Assembly (NCBI RefSeq): GCF_002154575.1
Contig: NZ_MUBA01000106.1
Coordinates: 1-48,402, forward strand
Direction: 5' to 3'
Length of the DNA: 48,402 nt
Origin: Streptomyces bobili
GTDB taxonomy: Bacteria; Actinomycetota; Actinomycetes; Streptomycetales; Streptomycetaceae
Shown: piece by piece, positions 8,859 through 17,974 of the stretch
How positions within the stretch are numbered: position 1 is the first letter of the stretch
Layout of the letters: each line of letters opens with the position of its first letter
Translations under genes and position numbers: made by a program
The notes under the pieces: model-generated
Seen by the model: the letters and a program-made list of their open reading frames with translations, nothing else
The model's database searches: none
What the model was told of the DNA's origin: nothing

Positions 8859-8891
8859 TCTCGTCGTCGGTCGCGGCGTGGCCCCGGCCGG

Positions 8892-9908
8892 TCAGACCTC
8901 CCGCCACGCCGTGAGCGCCAGACCCGGTTCGTCCTTGCGGCGGGTGACGAGGAGCCGGCCGGACGACGCGGACAGGCTCACCGCGACCACCCGGTCCTCG
9001 TGGTCCCGGGCGAGCGACACCTCGGCGTCGGCGGGCAGTTGGGGTCCGGACTCGGTCCACCAGGCACCCGCCCCCTCCTCCTCGGTGGGGTACGCCGCGA
9101 AGGCGACCCGGCCGCTCGAGGAGCGCTGGGCGAGCAACGTGCAGTCGTGGCCGTCGAGTTCGCAGCGGACGGCCGCCACCGGGCCGGGGCCGGCCGCGGC
9201 GAGCAGGGCGACGGGCTTGCCGCCGGGACGCCAGGCGCACAGGTCGCCCGAGTCGTCGGTGTAGTAGAGCGTGGTGTGCTCCGGCGAGGTGGCCAGGGCG
9301 CGCAGGGTGCCGGCGCGGACCGGTGTCTCCAGTACCTCCCCGAGGACGGGCGGGGTGCCCGGCCGGTCCTGCCGCCAGTGCTGGAGTCCGCCGGGGACGG
9401 CCGCGTACGCCTCGACGCGGCCGGACTCCCCCGCGACCGCGACCGGCGTTCCCTGGACGTCGGGGCCTCCGAGGTCGCGCCACGGGTCCCAGCCGCCCTT
9501 CTCCTTCTGCGCCACCATGGCGAGTCCGGTGCCGGCGCGGGCCACGAAGACGTGTGCCCGCCCCTGGGCGTCCACGGCGACGGCGGGGACGCCGGTGCGG
9601 TCGCCCTTGGTGTCCGGGTGGCCGGCCGGGGCCCAGTCGAGGGCGGCGAGCAGGGGCCGGAAGTGGGTGGAGTGCACCAGGACCGCCTGGCCCGGCACGG
9701 TGGGCCGCCAGGACACCAGATGGGCGTAGGTGTCGGCGCCCCGGCCGACCGCCAGGACCGGATGCACCTTCTGATCGCCGCCCACCTCGCGAGGCGGGTC
9801 CCAGGCGCCGCCCGGGGTGTGTTCCGCGCGGCACAGGACGGCGTCGTCCGACGTCAGGTAGACACAGAGCCGCCCGTCGCGGCCGCGTACGAGCCATTCG
9901 CCGTTCAC
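8892..9908 (-). CDS. Predicted beta-propeller (PLL-like) protein of unknown function
   Basis: 338 aa, GTG start (CAC at 9906-9908). I do not recognise a named family with certainty. The sequence shows about five to six degenerate repeats in which a WDPWRDLGGP-like strand is followed by a GTPVAVAGESGRVEAYAAV-like strand. This pattern is typical of PLL/fucose-lectin-like beta-propellers. There is no signal peptide and no membrane segment, so it is probably cytoplasmic. It converges on fadB and diverges from the small NYN-like gene, with 83 bp between the starts. Codon use is normal for the chromosome. Function unknown; ligand binding is the best inference. Confidence 0.7.
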   Translation of the reverse strand: MNGEWLVRGRDGRLCVYLTSDDAVLCRAEHTPGGAWDPPREVGGDQKVHPVLAVGRGADTYAHLVSWRPTVPGQAVLVHSTHFRPLLAALDWAPAGHPDTKGDRTGVPAVAVDAQGRAHVFVARAGTGLAMVAQKEKGGWDPWRDLGGPDVQGTPVAVAGESGRVEAYAAVPGGLQHWRQDRPGTPPVLGEVLETPVRAGTLRALATSPEHTTLYYTDDSGDLCAWRPGGKPVALLAAAGPGPVAAVRCELDGHDCTLLAQRSSSGRVAFAAYPTEEEGAGAWWTESGPQLPADAEVSLARDHEDRVVAVSLSASSGRLLVTRRKDEPGLALTAWREV

Positions 9909-9991
9909 CCGATCACTGTATGACGGCCCCCTCGGGACGCCCTCGCGCGGGGCGGGTCGTCCGGGCCTGTCCGCGTGGCACCCTGGGCGTC

Positions 9992-10366
9992 ATGGACGAC
10001 ACCGACAGCCCGCTGCTCGTGATCGTCGACGCCGCCAACGTGGTGGGGTCGGTGCCCGACGGATGGTGGCGCGACCGGCGGGGGGCCGCGGAGCGGCTGC
10101 GGGACCGGCTGGCCTCCGACGGGCTGCCGGGGCGCTCGGGGGCCGTGGAGGTCGTCCTGGTCGTCGAGGGCGCGGCACGCGGTGTGGAACCGGTTCCCGG
10201 CGTACGGGTGGAGTCGGCGCCCGGCAGCGGTGACGACCACATCGTGGACCTGGTGGCCCGGTCGGGTGACCGCTCCCGCCTCGTCGTCACGGCCGATCGC
10301 GAGCTGCGCCGCCGGGTGACCGCCCTGGGTGCCGAGGTGACGGGGCCGCGGACCGTCCGGCCGTAG
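9992..10366 (+). CDS. Small NYN/PIN-like domain protein (putative nuclease)
   Basis: 124 aa, ATG start. It opens with LLVIVDAANVVGSVPDGWW, matching the D-x-x-N metal-binding strand of NYN (YacP-like) PIN-fold nucleases, and later has GDDHIVDLV (acidic pair) and the strand VVTADRELRRRV, where a third acidic residue is expected. PIN/NYN proteins cleave RNA with bound Mg or Mn. Homologues are sometimes labelled NTP pyrophosphohydrolase in databases, and nothing in the sequence supports that name. It stands alone and is followed by a hairpin terminator. Family assignment is moderately sure, activity is inferred. Confidence 0.65.
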   Translation: MDDTDSPLLVIVDAANVVGSVPDGWWRDRRGAAERLRDRLASDGLPGRSGAVEVVLVVEGAARGVEPVPGVRVESAPGSGDDHIVDLVARSGDRSRLVVTADRELRRRVTALGAEVTGPRTVRP

Positions 10367-10405
10367 ACGAGCGCCGACCGGGACGGTTGTGGAGCGACAC
10401 CCGCC

Positions 10406-10425
10406 CCGAGCCGCACACGGCTCGG
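10406..10425. terminator. Hairpin terminator between convergent genes
   Basis: CCGAGCCG (10406-10413) and CGGCTCGG (10418-10425) form a perfect 8-bp stem with a CACA tetraloop, 39 bp after the NYN-like gene and 52 bp past the end of the convergent permease gene. Confidence 0.7.
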
Positions 10426-10477
10426 CCCCGCACCCCCGGCGGAAGCGGGGCGCGCGGGGCCGTGGAGCGGGGATCGT

Positions 10478-12001
10478 TCAGCGGCCTTCGCCGGAGTCGG
10501 GCTTGATCACCTGGCCGACGGCCGTCTCCTGGCCGCGGCCGAGACGGCTGTGGGAGCGGCCGTACAGGAAGTAGACGGCGAAACCGACCGCCATCCAGAT
10601 CGCGAAGCGCAGCCACGTCTCGGCGGGCAGGTTGAGCATCAGCCACAGTGAGGCCAGCACCGACACGATCGGCAACACCGGCACCCACGGGGTGCGGAAG
10701 GCACGGTGCAGGTCGGGGCGGCTCTTGCGCAGGACGATCACACCGATCGCGACGACCACGAAGGCGAAGAGGGTGCCGATGTTCACCAGTTCGGCGAGTT
10801 CGCTCAGGGGTGTGAAGCCGGCGAGGACCGCGATGAGGACGCCGAGCAGGATGGTCGGCCGGTGCGGGGTCTTGAACCGCGGGTGGACGTGGGAGAAGAA
10901 CCTCGGCAGCAGTCCGTCGCGGCTCATCGCGAAGAACACGCGGGTCTGGCCGAGCAGCAGGATCATGCAGACGGTGGTGAGGCCGACGGCGGCGCCGAAG
11001 CTGATGAAGCCCGCGAACCACGGGTGTCCGGTGGCTTTGAAGGCGTCGGCGAGGGGTGCGGTGATGGACAGTTCGGTGTAGTGCTGCATGCCGGTCACGA
11101 CGATCGACACCGCCACGTAGAGGGCGGTGCAGATCATCAGGGAGCCGAGGATGCCGCGCGGCATGTCGCGCTGCGGGTTCTTCGTCTCCTCGGCGGCCGT
11201 GGCGACGACGTCGAAGCCGATGAACGCGAAGAAGACCACGGACGCGGCGGTGAAGATGCCCATGACGCCGAAGTTGGACGGTGCCCAGCCGAACATCAGC
11301 TGGATGAGCGGGGACTGGAGGCTGTCGCCCGCCGGCACGTCCTGGGCCTTGGGGATGAACGGGTCGTAGTTGTCGCCGTTGATGAAGAAGAGGCCGGCGA
11401 TGATCACGACCAGGACGACGGTCACCTTGATGGCGACGACGACCGAGGTGACCCGGGCGGACAGCTTGGTGCCCAGCACGAGGATGGCGGTGAGGACGAG
11501 GACGAGGGCGGCGGCGAGGATGTCGAAGCCGAAGCCGTCGGCGCCGTCCCGGCCGCTGAGCGCCTCGGGGAGGTGCCAGCCGGCGTTGTCCAGCAGTGAG
11601 GCGACGTACCCGGACCAGCCGACGGCGACCACCGCCGTGCCCAGCGCGAACTCCAGGACGAGGTCCCAGCCGATGGTCCAGGCGGGCAGTTCGCCGAGGG
11701 AGGCGTAGGAGAAGGTGTACGCGGAGCCGGCCACCGGGACGGTGGAGGCGAACTCGGCGTAGCAGAGCGCGGCGAGGGCGCAGACGACGCCGGCCGCGAC
11801 GAAGGCCAGGGCGACCGCGGGGCCGGCGTTGTTCCTGGCGACCGTGCCGGTGAGGACGAAGATGCCGGTGCCGATGATGACGCCGACGCCGAACACGGTC
11901 AGGTCCAGGGCGGACAAGGATTTCTTGAGCGCGTGCTCGGGTTCCTCGGTGTCGAGGATGGACTGCTCGACCTTCTTCGTCCGGAAGAGGGCGTTGCTCA
12001 C
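10478..12001 (-). CDS. APC-superfamily amino acid permease (cationic amino acid transporter type)
   Basis: 507 aa. The GTG start at 11999-12001 has a strong GGGAGG seven bases upstream; the open frame further right lacks protein-like sequence. The N-terminal first helix carries the APC signature VFGVGVIIGTGIFVLTG, and there are about twelve membrane segments. The loop EETKNPQRDMPRGI is characteristic of the CAT/YfnA subgroup. It should be a secondary transporter in the cytoplasmic membrane. Substrate is not readable from sequence; annotated relatives are called cationic amino acid permeases. It lies downstream of dxs on the same strand but is separated by a strong terminator, so it has its own promoter. 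Confidence 0.88.
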   Translation of the reverse strand: MSNALFRTKKVEQSILDTEEPEHALKKSLSALDLTVFGVGVIIGTGIFVLTGTVARNNAGPAVALAFVAAGVVCALAALCYAEFASTVPVAGSAYTFSYASLGELPAWTIGWDLVLEFALGTAVVAVGWSGYVASLLDNAGWHLPEALSGRDGADGFGFDILAAALVLVLTAILVLGTKLSARVTSVVVAIKVTVVLVVIIAGLFFINGDNYDPFIPKAQDVPAGDSLQSPLIQLMFGWAPSNFGVMGIFTAASVVFFAFIGFDVVATAAEETKNPQRDMPRGILGSLMICTALYVAVSIVVTGMQHYTELSITAPLADAFKATGHPWFAGFISFGAAVGLTTVCMILLLGQTRVFFAMSRDGLLPRFFSHVHPRFKTPHRPTILLGVLIAVLAGFTPLSELAELVNIGTLFAFVVVAIGVIVLRKSRPDLHRAFRTPWVPVLPIVSVLASLWLMLNLPAETWLRFAIWMAVGFAVYFLYGRSHSRLGRGQETAVGQVIKPDSGEGR

Positions 12002-12088
12002 GGGTTTACCTCCCACGCTGTGTCGTCCCCGACATGATCGAGAGGGGGCGTAGTGCGTATGCCCCGGCACGGGCTCATTCACGCAAAT

Positions 12089-12127
12089 GGGCCGGTTCCA
12101 CCACTCTGTCAGCGGTGGAACCGGCCC
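12089..12127 (-). terminator. Strong hairpin terminator after dxs
   Basis: Perfect 14-bp arms GGGCCGGTTCCACC (12089-12102) and GGTGGAACCGGCCC (12114-12127) enclose an 11-nt loop. On the minus strand it lies 42 bp after the dxs stop and is followed by an ATTTG stretch; it insulates the permease gene. Confidence 0.85.
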
Positions 12128-12168
12128 GGTACGGGCGTGTCGGCGCGGGTTCTGTCGGGTGCGCGCCG

Positions 12169-14088
12169 TCAGTCGCGTGCGGGTTCGGCTTCGGCGGCGG
12201 CGCTGTCGTATCGCCCGTCGAGCCTGGAGACGAGGCCCGTGACCTGGCGGGCGATGTCGGGGGCGGTCAGGCCGATCTCGGCCATGACCTCGGCGCGGGT
12301 GGCGTGGTCGAGGAAGCGGGGCGGGATGCCGAAGTCGCGCAGCGGTACGTCGACTCCGGCGTCGCGCAGGGCCTGGGCGATGGTGGAGCCCACGCCGCCG
12401 ACGCGGGAGTTGTCCTCGACGGTGACGACGACGCGGTGGCGTTCGGCGAGCGGTGCCATGGCCTCGTCGACGGGCTTGACCCAGCGCGGGTCGACGACGG
12501 TGGTGGAGATGCCCTGCCGGTCGAGGAGGCCGGCGATCTCCAGGCACATCGGGGCGAGGGCGCCCACGGAGACGAGCAGCACGTCGGGCCGGTCGGTGCC
12601 CGGCTCGCGCAGCACGTCCATGCCGCCGACGCGTCCCACGGCCGGTACGGCGGGGCCGACGGCGCCCTTGGAGAAGCGCACCACGGTCGGCGCGTCGTCG
12701 ACCTGCACGGCCTCTCGCAGCTGGGCGCGCACCTGATCGGCGTCGCGTGGCGCGGCGAGTCTGAGGCCGGGTACGACCTGGAGGATCGACATGTCCCACA
12801 TGCCGTTGTGGGAGGCGCCGTCGGTGCCGGTGACGCCGGCCCGGTCGAGCACGAAGGTGACGCCGCACTTGTGCAGGGCGACGTCCATGAGGACCTGGTC
12901 GAAGGCGCGGTTGAGGAAGGTGGCGTACACGGCGAAGACGGGGTGCACGCCGGCGTGGGCGAGGCCCGCCGCGGAGACCGCGCCGTGCTGTTCGGCGATG
13001 CCGACGTCGTAGACGCGGTCGGGGAAGGCCTTGGCGAACTTGTCGAGGCCGACGGGCTGGAGCATGGCCGCGGTGATGGCGACGACGTCCTCGCGCTCGG
13101 TGCCGAGCTTCACCATCTCCTCGCCGAAGACGGAGGTCCAGTCGGCGCCGCTGCTGGCGATCGGCAGGCCCGTGTCGGGGTGGATCTTGCCGACGGCGTG
13201 GAAGCGGTCGGCCTCGTCCTGGAGGGCGGGCTGGTAGCCACGGCCCTTCTCGGTGAGGCAGTGCACGATGACGGGGCCGCCGAAGCGCTTGGCGCGGGCC
13301 AGCGCCGATTCCAGGGCTTCGAGGTCGTGGCCGTCGATCGGGCCGACGTACTTCAGGCCGAGGTCCTCGAACATGCCCTGCGGGGCGATGAAGTCCTTGA
13401 GGCCCTTCTTGGCGCCGTGCAGGGTGTCGAACAGGGGCTTTCCGACGACCGGGGTGCGGTCGAGGATGTCCTTGGTGCGGGCGAGGAAACGCTCGTAGCC
13501 GTCGGTCGTGCGCAGGGTCGCCAGGTGGTTGGCGAGGCCGCCGATGGTGGGGGCGTAGGAACGCTCGTTGTCGTTGACGACGATGACGAGGGGGCGGTCC
13601 TTGGCCTCGGCGATGTTGTTCAGCGCCTCCCAGGCCATGCCGCCGGTCAGGGCACCGTCGCCGATGACGGCCACGACATGGCTGTCGCGTTTGAGGATCT
13701 CGTTGCCCTTGGCGATGCCGTCGGCCCAGCCGAGCACCGTGGAGGCGTGGCTGTTCTCGATGACGTCGTGCTCGGACTCGGCCTGCGAGGGGTAGCCGGA
13801 CAGGCCGTCCTTCATCTTCAGCCGGGAGAAGTCCTGCCGGCCGGTGAGGAGTTTGTGCACGTAGGACTGGTGGCCGGTGTCCCAGAGCACCTTGTCCTTC
13901 GGGGACTCGAAGACCCGGTGCAGGGCGATGGTGAGCTCGACCACACCGAGGTTGGGGCCGAGGTGGCCGCCGGTCTTGGACACGGCGTCGACGAGGAAGT
14001 TCCGGATCTCCCCTGCCAGCTGGTCCAGCTCCTCCAGGCTGAGCCGGTCCAGATCGCGCGGTCCCCTGATGCGGGTCAGCAGCGGCAC
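12169..14088 (-). CDS. dxs: 1-deoxy-D-xylulose-5-phosphate synthase
   Basis: 639 aa, full family length; GTG start with GAGG six bases upstream. It condenses pyruvate and glyceraldehyde-3-phosphate to DXP, the entry step of the MEP pathway to isoprenoids (and thiamine/pyridoxal precursors). Visible motifs: the substrate-binding [17 protein letters not shown], the thiamine-diphosphate/metal motif [16 protein letters not shown] with VVNDNERS, and the pyrimidine-domain [17 protein letters not shown]. The thiamine-activating glutamate is expected within the last of these. It stands between the xylH terminator and its own terminator, thus monocistronic. I recall the S. coelicolor copy as SCO6013; a second dxs elsewhere in the genome would be normal. 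Confidence 0.97.
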   Translation of the reverse strand: MPLLTRIRGPRDLDRLSLEELDQLAGEIRNFLVDAVSKTGGHLGPNLGVVELTIALHRVFESPKDKVLWDTGHQSYVHKLLTGRQDFSRLKMKDGLSGYPSQAESEHDVIENSHASTVLGWADGIAKGNEILKRDSHVVAVIGDGALTGGMAWEALNNIAEAKDRPLVIVVNDNERSYAPTIGGLANHLATLRTTDGYERFLARTKDILDRTPVVGKPLFDTLHGAKKGLKDFIAPQGMFEDLGLKYVGPIDGHDLEALESALARAKRFGGPVIVHCLTEKGRGYQPALQDEADRFHAVGKIHPDTGLPIASSGADWTSVFGEEMVKLGTEREDVVAITAAMLQPVGLDKFAKAFPDRVYDVGIAEQHGAVSAAGLAHAGVHPVFAVYATFLNRAFDQVLMDVALHKCGVTFVLDRAGVTGTDGASHNGMWDMSILQVVPGLRLAAPRDADQVRAQLREAVQVDDAPTVVRFSKGAVGPAVPAVGRVGGMDVLREPGTDRPDVLLVSVGALAPMCLEIAGLLDRQGISTTVVDPRWVKPVDEAMAPLAERHRVVVTVEDNSRVGGVGSTIAQALRDAGVDVPLRDFGIPPRFLDHATRAEVMAEIGLTAPDIARQVTGLVSRLDGRYDSAAAEAEPARD

Positions 14089-14250
14089 CCGTGCCTCCTT
14101 GCAGTAGAGCTGATCGAGCTGTTGCCGGGCTCGTCGAGTCTAATGTTCCGCCCCGGCGGGCGGCGCCCGCCCCGTGCGTCGTGCGTCACGGGTCGGCCGT
14201 ACCCAGGACGGGGGCCTTCCATGACATGGCTGTCCGAGGGGCGTGACTGT

Positions 14251-14276
14251 TCGACATGGCTGTTCGACATGGCTGT
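14251..14276. repeat. Tandem 13-bp direct repeat
   Basis: TCGACATGGCTGT occurs twice head to tail (14251-14263, 14264-14276); a third near copy ATGACATGGCTGT starts at 14221. The last copy runs into the xylH terminator stem. Confidence 0.75.
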
Positions 14277-14305
14277 GCCCGGCACTGTCACAGTGCCGGG
14301 CACAG
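14273..14305 (-). terminator. Hairpin terminator after xylH
   Basis: A perfect 15-bp stem (14273-14287 with 14291-14305; arm starts CTGTGCCCGGC) closes on a TCA loop. It lies 45 bp after the xylH stop on the minus strand. The rest of the 261-bp gap to dxs holds only the short tandem repeat. Confidence 0.85.
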
Positions 14306-14349
14306 TGGGGTCCTGCGGTGGGCGCGCCCTGCGACGCGTCCGTGAGCCG

Positions 14350-15696
14350 TCAGCCGCGGCCGGCGGCCATCTGGCTCCTGCGGGAGACGGAGTCGATGAC
14401 GACCGCGCCGAGCAGAACACCGCCGGTGATCATGTACTGGATCGAGGTGTTCATGTTCAGGAGGTCGAGGCCGGTCCGGATGGACTGGATGACCAGCATG
14501 CCCAGCAGGGCGGACCAGACGGTGCCACGGCCGCCGAAGAGGCTGGTGCCACCGATGACGGCCGCCGCGATGGCGAGCATCAGGGTGTCACCGGCGCCGG
14601 CGCTCAGCGACGCGCCCGCGGTCTGACCCGCGAAGAACATGCCACCGACCGCCGCGAAGCCACCGGAGATGGCGAACACGGTGATCCGGACCATCGGAAC
14701 GTTGATGCCGGCACGACGGGCGGCCTCGATGCCGCCGCCGACCGCGAACACCTTGCGGCCGTACGTGGTGCGCCGGAGCACGAAGTCCACGATCACCAGG
14801 GCCGTCAGGAAGATCACCAGCGCGTTGGAGACACCGGAGGCGTTGTTCAGCACGTAGGCGGACACGAAGGCCGCGAGCGCGAGCAGGCCCACGCGCAGCA
14901 GGATCTCGCCGTTCGTGCGGAACGGCACGCCCGCCGCCCGGCGGCGACGCTGCTCACCGAAGTTGCCGATGAAGGACAGGACGACGGCGATACCGGCCAG
15001 GAGGTACGCACCGATGATGGCCTGGTCCATGAAGAACGAGTTCTGGCCGAACAGCTTGATGGGCCCGGAGTCCGACGGCAGGTTGATCGTGCCGCTGGAG
15101 CCGAGCAGCCACAGCATCAGACCGTTCCAGGCGAGGAGGCCGGCCAGGGTCACCACGAAGGCCGGTACGCCGATCTTCGCGAAGAACCATCCGTGCAGGG
15201 CACCGATGGCGGTGCCGGTGACGATGGTCAGCACCAGCGCCAGCCACGGGTTCATGGAGTGGTCCACCACGAACACGGCGAACACCGCGGACGCCAGACC
15301 GCTGACGGAGCCGACGGACAGGTCGATCTCGCCGAGCAGCAGGACGAACACCAGGCCGATGGCGAGCATGCCGGTGGCCGAGAGGAAGTAGCTGATGTTC
15401 GAGAGGTTGTCGGCGCTCAGGAAGAGGTCGTTCTTGAGCTGGAAGATCGTCCAGATGACGATCAGGCCGATGACCACCGGCAGCGAGCCCAGCTCGCCGC
15501 CCTTGACCTTGCGCTTGAACTCGGTGATGTAGCCCTTGAAGCCCTCTTCGCGGACCAGCAGGCGGGGGTCGACGACGCTGACCGGGGCGGCCGTGGGGTC
15601 GTCGGCGGGGGCGACGGTGTTCTGCGCCTCCACCACTCCCTCGGTCTTCTCGGCCTTGGTGGTGTCGCTCTTCACGGTCTTGGACGTGTCGCTCAC
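14350..15696 (-). CDS. xylH: Xylose-type sugar ABC transporter permease
   Basis: 448 aa, longer than the usual ~390 because of a charged cytoplasmic N-terminus of about 70 residues (MSDTSKTVKSDTTKAEKTEG). The body is a BPD_transp_2 (RbsC/XylH) permease with about ten membrane segments, including the family blocks GEIDLSVGSVSGLASAVFAV and AAVIGGTSLFGGRGTVWSAL. The GTG start overlaps the xylG stop by 4 bp (GTGA). It forms the channel of the XylFGH importer, predicted for xylose or a related monosaccharide. I recall the S. coelicolor counterpart as SCO6011. It ends before a strong terminator. Confidence 0.93.
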   Translation of the reverse strand: MSDTSKTVKSDTTKAEKTEGVVEAQNTVAPADDPTAAPVSVVDPRLLVREEGFKGYITEFKRKVKGGELGSLPVVIGLIVIWTIFQLKNDLFLSADNLSNISYFLSATGMLAIGLVFVLLLGEIDLSVGSVSGLASAVFAVFVVDHSMNPWLALVLTIVTGTAIGALHGWFFAKIGVPAFVVTLAGLLAWNGLMLWLLGSSGTINLPSDSGPIKLFGQNSFFMDQAIIGAYLLAGIAVVLSFIGNFGEQRRRRAAGVPFRTNGEILLRVGLLALAAFVSAYVLNNASGVSNALVIFLTALVIVDFVLRRTTYGRKVFAVGGGIEAARRAGINVPMVRITVFAISGGFAAVGGMFFAGQTAGASLSAGAGDTLMLAIAAAVIGGTSLFGGRGTVWSALLGMLVIQSIRTGLDLLNMNTSIQYMITGGVLLGAVVIDSVSRRSQMAAGRG

Positions 15697-16484
15697 TTTG
15701 CCGCCTCCGCGGTGCGACGCCCCGCACGGCGGGTCACGGCGTTCTCCGTGGCACCCGTGATCGCGGCGATGATCTCTTCGTGGCTGGTGTCCTTCACGGG
15801 GAAGGAGCCGTTGTTCTTGCCGAGGCGCAGGACGGCGACGGTGTCCGCGACCGCCTTGACGTCGGCCATGTTGTGGCTGATGAGGATGACGCCGAGGTTG
15901 CGCTCGCGCAGTCGCTCGACGAGGTCGAGGACCTGCGCGGTCTGCTCGACGCCGAGCGCGGCGGTGGGCTCGTCGAGAATGACGACCTTGGGGTCGCCGA
16001 TCAGCGCGCGGGCGATGGCGACGACCTGGCGCTGACCGCCGGAGAGGCTCGCGATCGGGATGCGCACGCTCGGGATGCGGATGGAGAGGGTGGACAGCAG
16101 CTCGCGGGCGTTCTTCTCCATCGTCACCTCGTCGATGACGCCTCGGCGCAGCAGCTCGCGGCCGAGGTAGAGGTTGCCGACCACGTCGAGGTTGTCGCAG
16201 AGGGCGAGGTCCTGGTAGACCGTCGCGACGCCGAGGCCCTGGGCGTCGTGGGGCCTGTTGATGCTGACCGGCTTGCCCTCCCACTCGATGACGCCGTCAT
16301 CGATGGGGTGGACACCCGCGATCGTCTTGACCAGGGTGGACTTTCCTGCGCCGTTGTCGCCCACCAGGGCGACCACTTCTCCGGCGTGGACCTCCAGCTC
16401 GACGTCGGTGAGTGCCTGCACCGCACCGAATCGCTTGGAGACTCCGCGCAACGCCAGCACGGGCGTAGCGGACACGTGAACCAT
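15693..16484 (-). CDS. xylG: Xylose-type sugar ABC transporter ATP-binding protein
   Basis: 263 aa. It has a single ATPase domain: Walker A GDNGAGKST, Q-loop VYQDLALCDNL, signature LSGGQRQVVAIARAL, Walker B VVILDEPTAALG, and the H-loop SHN. The classical XylG/RbsA of enteric bacteria is a ~500-residue tandem of two ATPase domains, so this is the half-size form that works as a homodimer. Start ATG at 16482-16484. It energises XylH and XylF on the inner face of the membrane. A large hairpin separates it from xylF, which probably makes the binding protein more abundant than the ATPase. This is the only sugar importer in the window with its own ATPase. Confidence 0.95.
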   Translation of the reverse strand: MVHVSATPVLALRGVSKRFGAVQALTDVELEVHAGEVVALVGDNGAGKSTLVKTIAGVHPIDDGVIEWEGKPVSINRPHDAQGLGVATVYQDLALCDNLDVVGNLYLGRELLRRGVIDEVTMEKNARELLSTLSIRIPSVRIPIASLSGGQRQVVAIARALIGDPKVVILDEPTAALGVEQTAQVLDLVERLRERNLGVILISHNMADVKAVADTVAVLRLGKNNGSFPVKDTSHEEIIAAITGATENAVTRRAGRRTAEAAK

Positions 16485-16628
16485 CTCCTTCGCCGCCTGA
16501 CCGGCGGGGATGCCGCGCCGTGGGACAGGCGCGGAAGGGTGTGCGCAACGCCGACGGTACGGGGCGTTGACGCACGAGGTTTACAAGATGAACATGCGCG
16601 AGTCCGTCGCACTTGGCAACGGTTCCGT

Positions 16629-16675
16629 CCGACGCCCGCCCCGGCAGCGGGGTGTGAAGGTGGGGCGGGCGTCGG
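16629..16675 (-). terminator. Intercistronic hairpin between xylF and xylG
   Basis: Perfect 14-bp GC arms (16629-16642 and 16662-16675; CCGACGCCCGCCCC and its complement) with a 19-nt loop lie in the 276-bp gap after xylF. Such hairpins behind binding-protein genes commonly stabilise the upstream message and attenuate the downstream genes. Confidence 0.75.
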
Positions 16676-16760
16676 AGGGGTCTCACGTGGCCGCTGGGCG
16701 GCCGGTGGCCCGCGTCCCGGTCCGGGAACCCGGGCGGGGTGCGCGCGGGGCGCGGGGCGG

Positions 16761-17852
16761 CTACTGGAGGCCGGCGGCCTTGCAGGCGGCGGCGAACTCG
16801 GCGGTGCAGATCTCCTCGACCGTGTACAGCTTGTCCGCGATCACCGTGTCCTTGATGTTGGCCTTGGTGACCGACACCGGGGTCAGCAGCTGGGAGGGGA
16901 CCTTGTCGCCGGAGCCGCTGGTCAGGGTCGTGGTGGCGAGGGACTTGATGTCCTTGCCCTCCAGCAGGTTGACCGCGAGCTGGGCGGCGGCGTCGGCCTC
17001 CGGCTTGAAGGCCTTGTAGACGGTGGAGGACTGGGTGCCGGCGACGATGCGCTGGATGCCCGCCAGTTCCGCGTCCTGGCCGGTCAGCGGGATGCCGCTG
17101 ATCTTCGCACCCTTGAGGGTGTTGGCGATGCCACCGGCCATGCCGTCGTTGGCGGCGTAGACGCCCGCGATGTTCTTCGCGCCCAGCTGGGTGATCGCGG
17201 CGGACATCTTCTGCGCGGCGACGGTGTCCTTCCACAGGCCGGACTGCTCGTAGGCGATCTTGACCTTGCCGTCGAGGGCGTTGTGCGCACCCTCCTTGAA
17301 CTGGCCGGCGTTCGGGTCGGCGTCGTCACCGTTGATCATGACGACGTTCGCCGAGGGGGTGGCCTTGGCGCCGAGGGCGTCGAGGAGGGCCTGGCCCTGG
17401 AGCTCGCCGACCTTGACGTTGTCGAAGGAGACGTACGCGGAGACGGGGCCCTGCGCGAGGCGGTCGTAGGCGACGACCTTGACGCCCTTGTCCACCGCGG
17501 ACTGGATGGAGGACTTGATGGCGGCGGAGTCCTGGGCGGAGACGACGATCACCTTGACGCCCTTGGTGACCATGCTGCTCATCTGCTGGGCCTGCTTGGC
17601 CGGGTCGGCGGCGGCGTTCGCGTACTGCACGTCGCAGTCGGAGCACAGCTCCTTGACCTTGGCCTCGAAGAGCGGCTTGTCGAACTTCTCGTAGCGCGCG
17701 GTGACGCTGTCGGGGAGCAGCAGGCCGATGGACTTGCTGTCGGAGCTGCTGCTGTCCGAGTCGTCGTCGCCCGCCTTGCCACACGCGGCAATCGACAGGG
17801 CCATGGACACGGCGGTGGCGCCGATGACGACTCTACGCATCGTTGCGTTCAT
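16761..17852 (-). CDS. xylF: Xylose-type sugar-binding lipoprotein
   Basis: 363 aa. The ATG at 17850-17852 has GGGAGG nine bases upstream; the open frame to 17909 is therefore leader. The signal sequence MNATMRRVVIGATAVSMALS ends in the lipobox IAAC, giving an extracellular lipoprotein. After a Ser/Asp-rich linker the body is a type-1 periplasmic binding fold (SIGLLLPDSVTARYEKFD; YDRLAQGPVSAYVSFDN; NGDDADPNAGQFKEGAH; GVYAANDGMAGGIAN), as in XylF/RbsB. It should capture xylose or a similar monosaccharide. A hairpin and a putative Rok7B7 site lie in its leader, and the regulator gene lies directly upstream on the same strand. I recall the S. coelicolor counterpart as SCO6009. Confidence 0.94.
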   Translation of the reverse strand: MNATMRRVVIGATAVSMALSIAACGKAGDDDSDSSSSDSKSIGLLLPDSVTARYEKFDKPLFEAKVKELCSDCDVQYANAAADPAKQAQQMSSMVTKGVKVIVVSAQDSAAIKSSIQSAVDKGVKVVAYDRLAQGPVSAYVSFDNVKVGELQGQALLDALGAKATPSANVVMINGDDADPNAGQFKEGAHNALDGKVKIAYEQSGLWKDTVAAQKMSAAITQLGAKNIAGVYAANDGMAGGIANTLKGAKISGIPLTGQDAELAGIQRIVAGTQSSTVYKAFKPEADAAAQLAVNLLEGKDIKSLATTTLTSGSGDKVPSQLLTPVSVTKANIKDTVIADKLYTVEEICTAEFAAACKAAGLQ

Positions 17853-17884
17853 TGGGTTGTGCCTCCCTGACAGGGCCGCAACGC

Positions 17885-17919
17885 TGCGGCCGAGGTGGCT
17901 CGAAGTCAACTCGGCCGCA
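17885..17919 (-). promoter_or_regulatory. Leader hairpin before xylF
   Basis: TGCGGCCGAG (17885-17894) pairs with CTCGGCCGCA (17910-17919) around 15 nt. It lies 33 bp upstream of the xylF start, and could be the rok terminator or a leader structure. Confidence 0.5.
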
Positions 17920-17927
17920 AGTTCGAC

Positions 17928-17940
17928 GTCAAGAAGTAAA
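17928..17940 (-). promoter_or_regulatory. Putative Rok7B7-binding site before xylF
   Basis: On the minus strand this reads TTTACTTCTTGAC. It fits every position of a degenerate motif that I recall for Rok7B7 of S. avermitilis (TTKAMKHSTTSAV). The motif is from memory and must be checked. The position, between the rok stop and xylF, suits a regulator of xylFGH. Confidence 0.4.
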
Positions 17941-17974
17941 TACTTAACGAGATGGCAACGGCGTCATGCGTTCT

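Noticed and set aside
8821..9264. Plus-strand frame after fadB
   Set aside because: It crosses the fadB terminator and is the antisense of the predicted propeller gene.
12002..12168. Riboswitch upstream of the amino acid permease
   Set aside because: The structure present is a simple 14-bp terminator stem belonging to dxs; no complex fold or known aptamer consensus was seen.
12034..16035. A 1333-codon plus-strand open frame across dxs and xylH
   Set aside because: It spans two well-supported minus-strand genes and two terminators; composition is typical for the complement of GC-rich coding DNA.
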